Both the position numbers and the translations under genes were made by a program. From Cyanobacteria bacterium OH_CBB_238 (lineage in GTDB: Bacteria; Cyanobacteriota; Vampirovibrionia; Gastranaerophilales; Gastranaerophilaceae), in contig JAEYQN010000043.1 in assembly GCA_023409995.1 (NCBI GenBank), forward strand, positions 1 to 24,869: 24,869 bases of DNA, written 5' to 3'. Position 1 is the first letter of the stretch; each line of letters begins with the position of its first letter. The notes beneath the pieces were generated by a model. The model saw nothing but the letters and a program-made list of their open reading frames with translations. It had not been told where the DNA came from and made no database searches. This document shows, piece after piece, positions 8,458 to 16,244 of the stretch.

Positions 8458-8946
8458 TTGGCAGTATCAGATAAAATAAAGTCTATAGTTGGATTTTTAA
8501 CTTCAGGATTTGAGAACAGAGATGACATATTCGACGACATGGTTGACGAAATTGGAGAATATCCGGTACAAGACAACTTAGCATTAGAGCCAATGTATTC
8601 ATCAGCACCACAAAGAGGTCAAGGTCAAGACCTAAAAGTAGTTAATCACCCTAATTATAGAGGATATGAAGTCATTGTTTGCGAACCTCGTTCATATGAT
8701 GAATCAGTAGCAATTGTTAAACACTTAAAAGAGAAAAAGACTATCATACTTAATCTGCACTTACTTGACAAAGATCAATCTATGAGAATTGTCGATTTCT
8801 TATGTGGAGCCACTCATGCATTGAATGGTAACCAACAGAAAATCGGTGACACTGTATTTATTTTCACACCAGTGAACGTAGCTCTATCAGCTGAATCAGC
8901 AAAGAGCAAATTTATTAGAGACGCGTTGTGGAATCAACCACAATAG
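8458..8946 (+). CDS. sepF: Cell division protein SepF (TTG start)
   Basis: 162 residues. The start is a TTG, fixed by GGGGAGGA 7 nt upstream. Residues 1-18 form an amphipathic segment (SDKIKSIVGFLTSGF) typical of the SepF membrane-targeting helix. A variable acidic linker runs to about 65. The SepF core spans about 70-140: YEVIVCEPRSYDES, KKTIILNLHLLDKDQSMRIVDFLCGATHALNG and KIGDTVFIFTPVNV. SepF binds the FtsZ C terminus and tethers the Z-ring to the membrane, so this organism probably divides with a SepF- rather than ZipA-based anchor, as Cyanobacteria do. It lies in an operon with yggS, and a strong hairpin follows at 8972. Confidence 0.95.
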   Translation: MAVSDKIKSIVGFLTSGFENRDDIFDDMVDEIGEYPVQDNLALEPMYSSAPQRGQGQDLKVVNHPNYRGYEVIVCEPRSYDESVAIVKHLKEKKTIILNLHLLDKDQSMRIVDFLCGATHALNGNQQKIGDTVFIFTPVNVALSAESAKSKFIRDALWNQPQ

Positions 8947-8971
8947 GAATTTATTAAGAAAATACATATTT

Positions 8972-9006
8972 AAAGGTAGTAATTTAATTACTACCTTTTA
9001 TTTTTG
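8972..9006. terminator. Bidirectional terminator between sepF and the convergent DUF2229 gene
   Basis: Perfect 12-bp stem AAAGGTAGTAAT (8972-8983) / ATTACTACCTTT (8987-8998) with a TTA loop. The plus strand then continues into T-rich TTATTTTTG. It ends yggS-sepF and lies 27 nt beyond the stop of the convergent gene at 9033, so it can serve both strands. Confidence 0.85.
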
Positions 9007-9032
9007 ATTCTATTCTAAAAAATTAGAGCAGA

Positions 9033-10106
9033 TTAATCTTTAATTGAATTCATTATCCTAAGATGAATTTCTTCAGGAGTCTGAATACCAAGCTCAATAT
9101 CATCTTTCATATCAACCGAATTAATTATCTTTGAACGTTTTTTTCTAAACAACATATCAACAAAAGCCTCTATTCTTGTTACAAATCCAGCTTCTCCAGT
9201 ATGTTCATCAATAGATAGGTTAAGGAAAGGTTTATTTTCATTTTTTGCATATCTAGCAACTCTTTCAAGCATCATTGAATCTGGCCCACAACCAAAAGCA
9301 TTAATTGTTATAATACCATCAACTTTTTCATCTTGAATATAATGCGCAGCTGCCCCGGTTATTTCATACTCATTAGCCCAATATAATTGAGCGCCCATCG
9401 AACTTATTCCCTCTTGCATTTGCTCTTGAGAAAGTTGCTCAGCTGTATAAGCCTTAACGTCAAGTTTTTCCAACTTATCCAGGATTTTCATACTAGCTTT
9501 ATCATCATATAGATTATATCCATGAGCAATCACTGCAACATTTATTGGATAGGTTTTCTGTTGCGAAGCAATTATAACTTTATTATCTATTGCGGATTTT
9601 AATGCAAGATTAAAAGGAACACCAGAACGAGTCATAACCTGAAAATTATTATAAACTTTCCATCCATTTTTTGATGCTTCTCTAATTCTTTTGGCATCTG
9701 TTATTCCGAAAGGTTTAACAGCTTCAGTCAAAAAATCATATAATCCTTGCTGTTTTTCTGACTTGTCTAACGTTGCATCAATAAGTATAAAATCTCTTTT
9801 CACAACATTACTAATGAGATCAGGTAAACCTCTTATCTTAGAACAGTTGTATATTTTGTGTGCAATAGATTGAATTGACGGCGCAAAGATCTTATCAACG
9901 CCTTTATCCAATAAATTTAAAACATGTCCAACATAAACTTTAATAGGCAAACAGGTTTCTGAAACAACTAACAATGAGCCAGAAGCCAATGTCTGTTTTG
10001 TTGTAGGATCAGACAGAACTATTTTTATCCCTAAATCAGTAAAAAAACCATACCAAAACGGATAAAAGTTATAATATGATAAAGCGCGCGGTATTCCTAT
10101 TTGCAT
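9033..10106 (-). CDS. DUF2229 / acyl-CoA dehydratase activase-related protein (HgdB-like fold)
   Basis: 357 residues from the ATG at 10106, chosen because GAGGGAA precedes it by 5-7 nt and because family members begin with this M-x-IGIPRAL sequence; the frame is open 15 codons further up. Blocks: IGIPRALSYYNFYPFWYGFF at the N terminus, SETCLPIKVYVGH (Cys52), YNCSKIRG (Cys88), and ITINAFGCGPDSM (Cys273). The conserved cysteines suit Fe-S cluster ligation as in 2-hydroxyacyl-CoA dehydratase subunits and related reductive proteins. Usually such proteins sit with an ATP-hydrolysing activase (HgdC/BadF type); none is adjacent here. Anaerobic life is implied. The substrate is unknown and the family is mostly uncharacterised. 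A TATAAT (minus strand, 10140-10145) about 34 nt upstream is a candidate -10. Confidence 0.75.
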   Translation of the reverse strand: MQIGIPRALSYYNFYPFWYGFFTDLGIKIVLSDPTTKQTLASGSLLVVSETCLPIKVYVGHVLNLLDKGVDKIFAPSIQSIAHKIYNCSKIRGLPDLISNVVKRDFILIDATLDKSEKQQGLYDFLTEAVKPFGITDAKRIREASKNGWKVYNNFQVMTRSGVPFNLALKSAIDNKVIIASQQKTYPINVAVIAHGYNLYDDKASMKILDKLEKLDVKAYTAEQLSQEQMQEGISSMGAQLYWANEYEITGAAAHYIQDEKVDGIITINAFGCGPDSMMLERVARYAKNENKPFLNLSIDEHTGEAGFVTRIEAFVDMLFRKKRSKIINSVDMKDDIELGIQTPEEIHLRIMNSIKD

Positions 10107-10139
10107 TCCATTCCCTCTGGGCTTGATAGACTTTATTCT

Positions 10140-10145
10140 ATTATA
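10140..10145 (-). promoter_or_regulatory. Candidate -10 box for the DUF2229 gene
   Basis: A perfect TATAAT on the minus strand, about 34 nt before the ATG at 10106, inside the 78-nt gap after the GGDEF gene. No convincing -35 is seen 16-18 nt upstream. Confidence 0.35.
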
Positions 10146-10184
10146 ATACAAAAAATAAAAGCATTTTGATAATTTTACGAATTA

Positions 10185-11375
10185 TTATCCTAGGTTACTA
10201 ATAATATCTGAATTAGCTTTTTGAATTATATTTTTCCCATTTTCTTTTGCGGCTTTTAATGCTGCATCAGCGTATTTCAAAAACATTTGCCCATCTTTTT
10301 GATCAGGAACGTCTTTTATACCAACAACTCCACCGCTCATTGTGAAATTATTGTGTTGTTTAATGTGCGAAAGCCACTTTTTAAGATCATTGTTAATGCT
10401 TGAATATTGAGTATAAATTTTATTTAGCTCTGGCCCTAGAACAACACCATCTGAATATACAGCATCTGCCTTTAATAAAGACTTCAGATCACCTGGAGTG
10501 GCTGTTTTTAGGATTTTTACGATTGAATTTAAAGCATCTGATTCAGCTGGCTTAAATCTTCTTATATGATTCTCTATTAATGAAACTACTTCTCCAGAAA
10601 CAACTTCAGGAGTCGTACCTTTAAATCCTGACCTAACCGAAGAAAATATTCTATCTATCTGCTTTAAACTTGGCCCTATGTATGCAGATTGTTCGCTTGC
10701 ATTTTCCACAAACTTAGGCAACATTTTTTGAATTTCATCATCATTTTTTATTGCTTCTGCGATTTCTTTTATGATTTTTTGTGCAGTATTAGAATCCTTG
10801 CCAGGCATTAATACTGCAAATTCTTCTCCACCGTACCTAAATCCTCTAGCAGAATATTTTGAAGCAACTTCATCTATATTTGCAGCTATTCTTTTTAGGA
10901 AAGTATCACCTGTATCATGGCTAAAAATTTCATTTATCCCTTTAAAGTTATCCATATCTAGCATCCCAACACCGTAGTCTTGAGAGTTATTTGCTGCATT
11001 TGTAACTTCTTTTTTCAGAGCTGTAACAAGAGAGTTTTTGTTCAATAAGCCGGTCATTCCATCTTTTGTTGTTATATCAGAAAGCTTATTCAACCTTGAA
11101 AATGTTGTTTTAGGAATTTCCGCACCAACAGAACTTAGTATTTTTCCAAGCTTATGCCTGGTTATTCCAATAGCAGCCACAGAAAATGCAGCAACTCCAG
11201 CCAAAGCAACCTCAAATACGGTTTTCTTTTTCTCGGAATTACTTTTTACAAATGAGTCACTGCCTACATCTTGGCTTACACCACAAAATGCAACCGTATT
11301 TTTTTCATCCAGTTGTTTTTTATCCGTTCCGCCTGTATGCGTTACTATAGTTGAAAAATTAGTATTTGCTTTCAT
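10185..11375 (-). CDS. Membrane-anchored GGDEF-domain protein (diguanylate cyclase-like) with internal insertion
   Basis: 396 residues from the ATG at 11375, which has GGGGAAAA just upstream; the frame extends 15 codons further without a ribosome site. One membrane helix lies at about 52-71 (VFEVALAGVAAFSVAAIGIT). The GGDEF domain begins at DGMTGLLNKNSL (about 105), has MLDMDNFKGINEIFSHDTGD (about 138-157; metal Asp in DMD), and a GGEEF signature at 182-186, all compatible with c-di-GMP synthesis from two GTP. The RxxD inhibitory site before GGEEF is absent. The domain is then interrupted by about 130 residues (about 212-342) before resuming with FTMSGGVVGI (about 344) and YADAALKAAKENGKN. 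The N-terminal NTVAFCGV (26-33) resembles the leader motif of other proteins in this window. The cytosolic N-terminal 50 residues have no recognised domain. Confidence 0.85.
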   Translation of the reverse strand: MKANTNFSTIVTHTGGTDKKQLDEKNTVAFCGVSQDVGSDSFVKSNSEKKKTVFEVALAGVAAFSVAAIGITRHKLGKILSSVGAEIPKTTFSRLNKLSDITTKDGMTGLLNKNSLVTALKKEVTNAANNSQDYGVGMLDMDNFKGINEIFSHDTGDTFLKRIAANIDEVASKYSARGFRYGGEEFAVLMPGKDSNTAQKIIKEIAEAIKNDDEIQKMLPKFVENASEQSAYIGPSLKQIDRIFSSVRSGFKGTTPEVVSGEVVSLIENHIRRFKPAESDALNSIVKILKTATPGDLKSLLKADAVYSDGVVLGPELNKIYTQYSSINNDLKKWLSHIKQHNNFTMSGGVVGIKDVPDQKDGQMFLKYADAALKAAKENGKNIIQKANSDIISNLG

Positions 11376-11461
11376 TTTTCCCCAAAAGCTTTGTATAACT
11401 AAATAAAACATGAAAATCAAAAACTATTGCTAATTTGTAAGAATAAGTATTTATTTCGTTA

Positions 11462-11491
11462 CAAAAATAAAGCTCATCAAATTGATGAGCT
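11462..11491 (-). terminator. Terminator of the marR-emrA-emrB transcript
   Basis: AGCTCATCAA and TTGATGAGCT around a single A (11471-11491) form a strong hairpin. On the minus strand it is followed by TTATTTTTG (11470 down to 11462). It lies 22 nt past the stop codon of emrB. Confidence 0.85.
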
Positions 11492-11513
11492 GGGGAGTAT
11501 TGAAGAGTAGTAA

Positions 11514-13106
11514 TTAGTGAGATAACCCTAAACTTGAATTATCTTTATTCATTTTATGCTTAGTTTTTTTCATAATCCAAACAATAGGAATGATAATGAT
11601 TGCACAAAATCCTACAATTCTAAAAGTATCGATATATGCCCATAAACCTGATTGTTTAAGCAATTGAGCATACATTAAATAATTGGCTTTTTGCTCAGCC
11701 AATGTTGGAACCATAAATTTTGACAACATTGCTTTTGTGGCAACAACCCTTTGAGTAAAAACGCTATTTAGCGGTGATAGAAACCCAACCATACTATGTT
11801 GATGCATTTGTGAAAACCTAGATAACATTGTGGCAACAATAGAGGTTCCTATAGCACCACCAATATTTTTCAGCAAGTTTTGAACACCTGTTGCATTTGT
11901 CAATTGGTTATCTCCAAGACTAGAAACTGATAACGTAGTAATGGGAACAAAGACCATCCCCAAACCCAAACCAAAAATCAGATTTGGAATTACTATATTC
12001 ATCATTGATATATCTAAGTTCAAAAGCCCAAAAGAAAAACCAGAAATAGATAGAAGAACAAGAGCCAAGGTTACCAGAATCCTTGAATCTATTCTATCCG
12101 AAAAGATAGCGCATATCATAACTGAAATAATACTTCCTACACCCCTAGGCATAGTAGCATAACCACTTAAAAAGGCACTATAGCCTAACAGATTTTGCAA
12201 AAACAGTGGCATTATCGCAATAGAAGCATACATGATTAAACTAATCAAAAATAAAATCATCGTACCTAAAGAATAATTTCTATCTTTAAATATAGAAAGA
12301 TCAATTATAGAATCCTTATTTTTAAGCTGTGAAAACACAAATAAAAACATTGATAATATTGAAATAACGCTTAACCAACAAATCCAAGGTGCATTAAACC
12401 AGTCAGCATTTTGTCCTTTGTCTAAAACAACCTGTAAACAGACAAGCCAAGCAATTAAAAAGGCAAAGCCAAGATAATCTATTTTTTGAATACCTTGTTT
12501 CCTTGCATAAGGTGGATCTTCTATGAATGTATTTGATAAGAACGCTGCTAATAATCCAAACGGTAGGTTTAAGAAAAAGATCCAAGACCAATTATAATTA
12601 TCAGTAATCCAACCACCTAATAATGGACCTATAATTGGAGCTACTACAACTCCTAAACCAAAAATGGACATTGCCATCCCACGTTTTTCTTTAGGAAAAC
12701 TTTCAAGCATTATCGCTTGTGAAACAGGAAGCAATGCACCACCACCAAGCCCCTGCAATATTCTTGAAAAAATCATCATATCAAGAGATTTTGCGAGTCC
12801 ACAAAGCACTGAAGCAAATGTAAATATGATAATACAATTTATAAAGAACATTTTTCTGCCAAAAATTTTACTAAACCAGTCAACTGATGGCAAAACAATC
12901 CCACTTGCAATAAGATAACTTGTTAAAATCCACATGGCTTCTTCGTTACTTGCTGCGAATGTCCCAGCCATATGTGGCAAAGCAACATTAGCAATAGTAG
13001 AATCTAGCACAAATATAAATGTAGCCATCATTACAGCAAATGTTATCAGCCAAGGATTATGTGGTGAAACCCACGGTTCTTCTTTTTTTACTTGGGTTGA
13101 ATCCAT
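11514..13106 (-). CDS. emrB: EmrB/QacA-type MFS drug efflux transporter, DHA2 (14 TM)
   Basis: 530 residues, typical for 14-helix DHA2 pumps that export drugs using the proton gradient across the inner membrane. Visible: FVLDSTIANVALP in TM1 (32-44, Asp35), motif A-like DWFSKIFGRK (76-85), motif B RILQGLGGGALLPVSQ (115-130), the antiporter motif C GLGVVVAPIIGPLLGG (150-165), and regular hydrophobic segments to the C terminus, ending in a short Lys-rich tail. The start ATG follows the stop of emrA by one base, so translation is coupled. With the upstream membrane fusion protein and the divergent outer-membrane factor it would form an EmrAB-TolC-like trans-envelope pump. Substrates cannot be read from the sequence; hydrophobic drugs, uncouplers or bile salts are usual. 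Confidence 0.94.
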   Translation of the reverse strand: MDSTQVKKEEPWVSPHNPWLITFAVMMATFIFVLDSTIANVALPHMAGTFAASNEEAMWILTSYLIASGIVLPSVDWFSKIFGRKMFFINCIIIFTFASVLCGLAKSLDMMIFSRILQGLGGGALLPVSQAIMLESFPKEKRGMAMSIFGLGVVVAPIIGPLLGGWITDNYNWSWIFFLNLPFGLLAAFLSNTFIEDPPYARKQGIQKIDYLGFAFLIAWLVCLQVVLDKGQNADWFNAPWICWLSVISILSMFLFVFSQLKNKDSIIDLSIFKDRNYSLGTMILFLISLIMYASIAIMPLFLQNLLGYSAFLSGYATMPRGVGSIISVMICAIFSDRIDSRILVTLALVLLSISGFSFGLLNLDISMMNIVIPNLIFGLGLGMVFVPITTLSVSSLGDNQLTNATGVQNLLKNIGGAIGTSIVATMLSRFSQMHQHSMVGFLSPLNSVFTQRVVATKAMLSKFMVPTLAEQKANYLMYAQLLKQSGLWAYIDTFRIVGFCAIIIIPIVWIMKKTKHKMNKDNSSLGLSH

Positions 13107-13107
13107 T

Positions 13108-14097
13108 TTATTTAACCCTTACTTTTGGAACAACAGACATTCCGGAAACTATTGTATATTTTGAAGAGTCTATTGGCTCATTAAACACAATTTTTACTGG
13201 GATTCTTTGTACAATTTTAACAAAGCTTCCAACTGCATTTTCTGGAGGAAATAAACTTGATTTTGCACCAGAAATCATTTGAAAACTTTGAACTTTACCT
13301 CTAAATATTTTGTCTGGGTATGTATCTACTTTAATGTCAACTTCTTGATTAAGCTTCATGTGTCTAAGTTGATTCTCTTTAAAATTAGCAACAACCCAGA
13401 TTTCATCAGGTACCAAAGAAAGCAAAGATTGACCAACTTGAACATAAGCACCATTTTCAATTGCCTTTTTGGTAACTGTACCATCTATAGGTGCATAAAC
13501 TCTAGTATATGAAAGATTAAGAGCAGCTTGTTTTTTCTGAGCTGTAAGTTGCTTTAAATCTGCATCTGCAACTCGATTACTTGATGCAGACAAGATGTCT
13601 TCATTAGCTTTTGTTAATTCTGCTTTCGTAGCATCAAAACTGATTTGCGCTTTATCTAACTCTTGCTTGGATATTGCACCGTCTTTATATAGATTTTTAT
13701 ATCTATTCAAATCTCTTGCCGCCAAATCTATTTTAGAATTAACTGCATCTAATGTAGCTTTTGCATTTTTTTGTCTCAAGATTGATGATTCATATTTTGC
13801 TGATGTCTCTTCAAGCTTCACTTGATAATCGGTAGGATCAATTTCAGCAATTAGGTCACCCTTTTTAACCTTTTGATTATCATCCACATAAACATTTACA
13901 ATTTGTCCGGCAACTTTTGGAGAAACCATAACCGGCAAGGTTTCTACATAAGCATCATCTGTTTCTTCAAACATTGAAGCATGGTGAATATAAAAACCTA
14001 ACAAAGTTAAAGCCATGACTGTAAGAGTTGCAAATATATATCTTTTTTTAACTCTGCTTTCTTTTTCAATTTCTAATTCTTTTTCTTCTTGACTCAT
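13108..14097 (-). CDS. emrA: EmrA/HlyD-family membrane fusion protein
   Basis: 329 residues; start supported by AGAGGAG 6 nt upstream. An N-terminal charged cytosolic tail is followed by one membrane helix (about 19-38). Then come the DDAYVET strand and the biotinyl-lipoyl half-motif VSPKVAGQIVNVYVDDNQKVKKGD (about 57-80), an alpha-helical hairpin (about 95-190, rich in Lys/Glu/Ala, with KNLYKDGAISKQELDKA), the second lipoyl half (YTRVYAPIDGTVTKKAIENG) and a beta-barrel (IWVVANFKENQLRHMKLNQEVDIKVD). This is the periplasmic adaptor that bridges EmrB and the outer-membrane channel. It sits second in the operon after marR (28-nt gap) and is coupled to emrB. Confidence 0.94.
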   Translation of the reverse strand: MSQEEKELEIEKESRVKKRYIFATLTVMALTLLGFYIHHASMFEETDDAYVETLPVMVSPKVAGQIVNVYVDDNQKVKKGDLIAEIDPTDYQVKLEETSAKYESSILRQKNAKATLDAVNSKIDLAARDLNRYKNLYKDGAISKQELDKAQISFDATKAELTKANEDILSASSNRVADADLKQLTAQKKQAALNLSYTRVYAPIDGTVTKKAIENGAYVQVGQSLLSLVPDEIWVVANFKENQLRHMKLNQEVDIKVDTYPDKIFRGKVQSFQMISGAKSSLFPPENAVGSFVKIVQRIPVKIVFNEPIDSSKYTIVSGMSVVPKVRVK

Positions 14098-14125
14098 TCT
14101 TCACTCCTCTTATATATTTTATTTT

Positions 14126-14593
14126 TTATATTTGAATTATAGTATTTTGCTTTAGACAATCTCTCAATTTTTTTAAAAGCACCTTTAGTGTCTCTATTTC
14201 TTCGTCTTTCATAGGAGAAATTTGCTCTAAATATCTTTCTTTAAGAATAGGAAATATCCTATTAACACAATCAATTCCTGCTTGAGTAATATAAACTTTT
14301 TTCACAGGACTTTTACCCTTCATTTCAGTTTTCCTTATCAAAAGACCTTTTTCCTCCAAAATTGAAAGAAGTCTACTTATGTTAGACCGATCTTTCAAAA
14401 GAACTTTTGATAAATCTCTTTGGCACATATGTTCGCTATTATAAACAGTATCAAGCACGGCATATTGTTCCACTGTAAGCCCAAACTCACATTCATCAAA
14501 CATCTGCGAACCATTGGCTCTTAAGAACATAGCTGTTCGTGCAACTTCATGTACAATACTTTGTTTAAATGTAGTAATATGCTTTTCGCCCAT
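14126..14593 (-). CDS. MarR-family transcriptional regulator of the efflux locus
   Basis: 155 residues, the normal MarR length. A long N-terminal dimerisation helix is followed by a winged helix-turn-helix: LTVEQYAVLDTVY (39-51), QRDLSKVLLKDRSNISRLLSILEEKGLLIRK (58-88) and wing KGKSPVKKVYIT. There are four Cys (35, 57, 109, 146); none sits at the classical OhrR N-terminal position, so ligand sensing is as likely as redox sensing. A start with AAGGAGC 6 nt upstream is clear. First gene of the marR-emrA-emrB operon and divergent from the outer-membrane factor; the shared intergenic region holds a perfect palindrome, so it probably represses both directions until a pump substrate binds. Confidence 0.92.
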   Translation of the reverse strand: MGEKHITTFKQSIVHEVARTAMFLRANGSQMFDECEFGLTVEQYAVLDTVYNSEHMCQRDLSKVLLKDRSNISRLLSILEEKGLLIRKTEMKGKSPVKKVYITQAGIDCVNRIFPILKERYLEQISPMKDEEIETLKVLLKKLRDCLKQNTIIQI

Positions 14594-14621
14594 TTATGCT
14601 CCTTGATATATTCAATATGCA

Positions 14622-14659
14622 ATCATAACATCATGTTGTAATTACAACATCATTATGAT
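14622..14659. promoter_or_regulatory. MarR operator candidate in the divergent efflux promoter region
   Basis: A perfect 18-bp palindrome, ATGTTGTAATTACAACAT (14633-14650), lies inside an almost concentric second inverted repeat, ATCATAA (14622-14628) / TTATGAT (14653-14659). It sits 40 nt upstream of the marR start and 53 nt upstream of the outer-membrane factor start, covering both likely promoters (a TATGAT lies at 14655-14660 on plus). The size and symmetry fit a MarR dimer site; binding is inferred. Confidence 0.7.
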
Positions 14660-14702
14660 AACATACTAACTAGAAAATGCAAATATCACAAAAGGAGAAA
14701 AT

Positions 14703-16127
14703 ATGTACCGCAAGAAGCTAGCCGCGACTGCACTAATCATAAGCCTTTTAGGCTCAAATACCATGCCAATGACAGCAATGGCTCAAACTGAAAAAAAATC
14801 AATGAAATTTTTCTTACTAAAAACAAGGCAAGAAAAACAAAGTCAAAATAAGCTTATAAAATCGCAAGTTACTGAATATAAGTTTGACTATGTAAATATG
14901 GATTGGTGGAAAAAATTTAATGATGACTACCTTGATGAGTATATAAGCAAAGCTATTGAAAACAATCTTGATCTTAAAATAGCAACATTAAAAGTTGAAG
15001 AGTATAATCAGCTTGTTAAAGTTCAATTCGCAAACGAATTACCATCCGGAACAGTTGGATTTATGCCTAATATTGCAAAAATGCCTGATTCTACAAGTTC
15101 TTCCGGCTTATTTGCATTTCCGCTATTAGTTAACTATGAAGCAGATATATTCTTAAAAAACCATGATAAGACAAAATCCGCAAAGAAAAACTATGAATCC
15201 TCTCTATTAGATGAGAAAGCAGCATATATTTCTATTGTGTCAGCAGTAGGTTCAACATATTTCAACATTGTAAAATTAGATAAATTAGTTGATGTTCAAA
15301 GAGAGATTGTTTCATCAAGAAAAGAAATATACTCTCTTATGAAAAAACGAAATGAGCAGGGAATTACATCCACAGCCGACCTTCTTAAAGCAGATAAGTC
15401 ATTTGTTTCTGCCAAAAATGACTTAATCGAACTACAAAAAACTCGCACTATATTATTAAATCAATTGTCAGTGCTGATTGGTGATAGCCCTGCGAACACA
15501 CAAGAGCTCAAGCGTATTTCTTATAAGGAAGTTGAATATAAGCTACAAATTCCTGATGAAATTAATTCAGAAATAATAACTCAGAGACCTGACTATATGA
15601 GAGCAGAAAAGCAAGTAGAAAAAGCTGGTTTGGATGTAAAAATAGCAAAAAAAGAATTTTTACCCAATTTTAGTATAATGGGGTTATTATTTTTTAACGC
15701 CAATAATTTTGGCAAATCCTTCAACTGGTCAAATGCTCTTGCTGCATTTGGCGGATCAGCTTTATTTCCCTTTTTCTCAGGTGGAGCAAAAGTTGCGAAT
15801 TTGAAACTAAAGAAAAATGCCTATGAACAAATCCTTCAAAACTATTTCAAAACCAATCTTGTTGCAATACAGGAAGTCAATGATGCGTTAAGCACTTTGA
15901 AACTTGATAATGAGAAATATATAAATAATGTTGCTCAACGAGAAATGGAAAATAAAGATTATAAATATAATGTAAGCAAATTTGAACAAGGCATTATATC
16001 AAAATTAGACTTAATCCAACGCAAAGAAAATCTTTTGGTTATGGACAAGCTAGTTGCAACAAGCAAAATGGATTGTGCTGTAGACTACATTGGATTATAT
16101 AAAGCTGTAGGTAATAAACTAAACTAA
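14703..16127 (+). CDS. Outer-membrane efflux channel, TolC/NodT/OprM family
   Basis: 474 residues with AAGGAG 5-6 nt upstream. A Sec signal peptide is clear: RKK, a hydrophobic core, and a probable cut after AMA (Ala27). No lipobox Cys is present, unlike many NodT proteins. The mature protein has the family's two repeated outer-membrane-factor halves with long helices: WWKKFNDDYLDEYISKAIENNLDLKIA (about 76-102), a strand region LLVNYEADIFLKN, an amphipathic helix (about 160-260), QRPDYMRAEKQVEKAGLDVKIAKKEFLPNF (about 296-325), and the second half through VQEVND-like AIQEVNDALSTL to the C terminus. It is the outer-membrane duct for the divergent EmrAB pump and proves an outer membrane in this organism. 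Confidence 0.92.
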   Translation: MYRKKLAATALIISLLGSNTMPMTAMAQTEKKSMKFFLLKTRQEKQSQNKLIKSQVTEYKFDYVNMDWWKKFNDDYLDEYISKAIENNLDLKIATLKVEEYNQLVKVQFANELPSGTVGFMPNIAKMPDSTSSSGLFAFPLLVNYEADIFLKNHDKTKSAKKNYESSLLDEKAAYISIVSAVGSTYFNIVKLDKLVDVQREIVSSRKEIYSLMKKRNEQGITSTADLLKADKSFVSAKNDLIELQKTRTILLNQLSVLIGDSPANTQELKRISYKEVEYKLQIPDEINSEIITQRPDYMRAEKQVEKAGLDVKIAKKEFLPNFSIMGLLFFNANNFGKSFNWSNALAAFGGSALFPFFSGGAKVANLKLKKNAYEQILQNYFKTNLVAIQEVNDALSTLKLDNEKYINNVAQREMENKDYKYNVSKFEQGIISKLDLIQRKENLLVMDKLVATSKMDCAVDYIGLYKAVGNKLN

Positions 16128-16192
16128 AATATCCTCTCAATACTGTAGTAGAAATGACACCACAGAGTCATATTAAAAAATTCTCAAATCGA

Positions 16193-16198
16193 TATAAT
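16193..16198 (+). promoter_or_regulatory. Candidate -10 box for the repeat protein gene at 16245
   Basis: A perfect TATAAT lies 47 nt before the ATG at 16245, in the 117-nt gap after the outer-membrane channel gene. The -35 region is A/T rich without a clear match. I see no hairpin terminator for the upstream gene in this gap. Confidence 0.35.
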
Positions 16199-16244
16199 TG
16201 ATACTGTGAGTTCTAAATAACAATTCACTACGAATGGAGGAAAT

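Noticed and set aside
10107..10151. N-terminal extension of the DUF2229 protein
   Set aside because: The 15 extra codons contain the ribosome site and the family begins at the MQIGIPRAL position.
11038..11406. Open plus-strand frame antisense to the GGDEF gene
   Set aside because: No ribosome site, no recognisable domain, and the opposite strand encodes a clear GGDEF protein; the same holds for other antisense frames over long genes.
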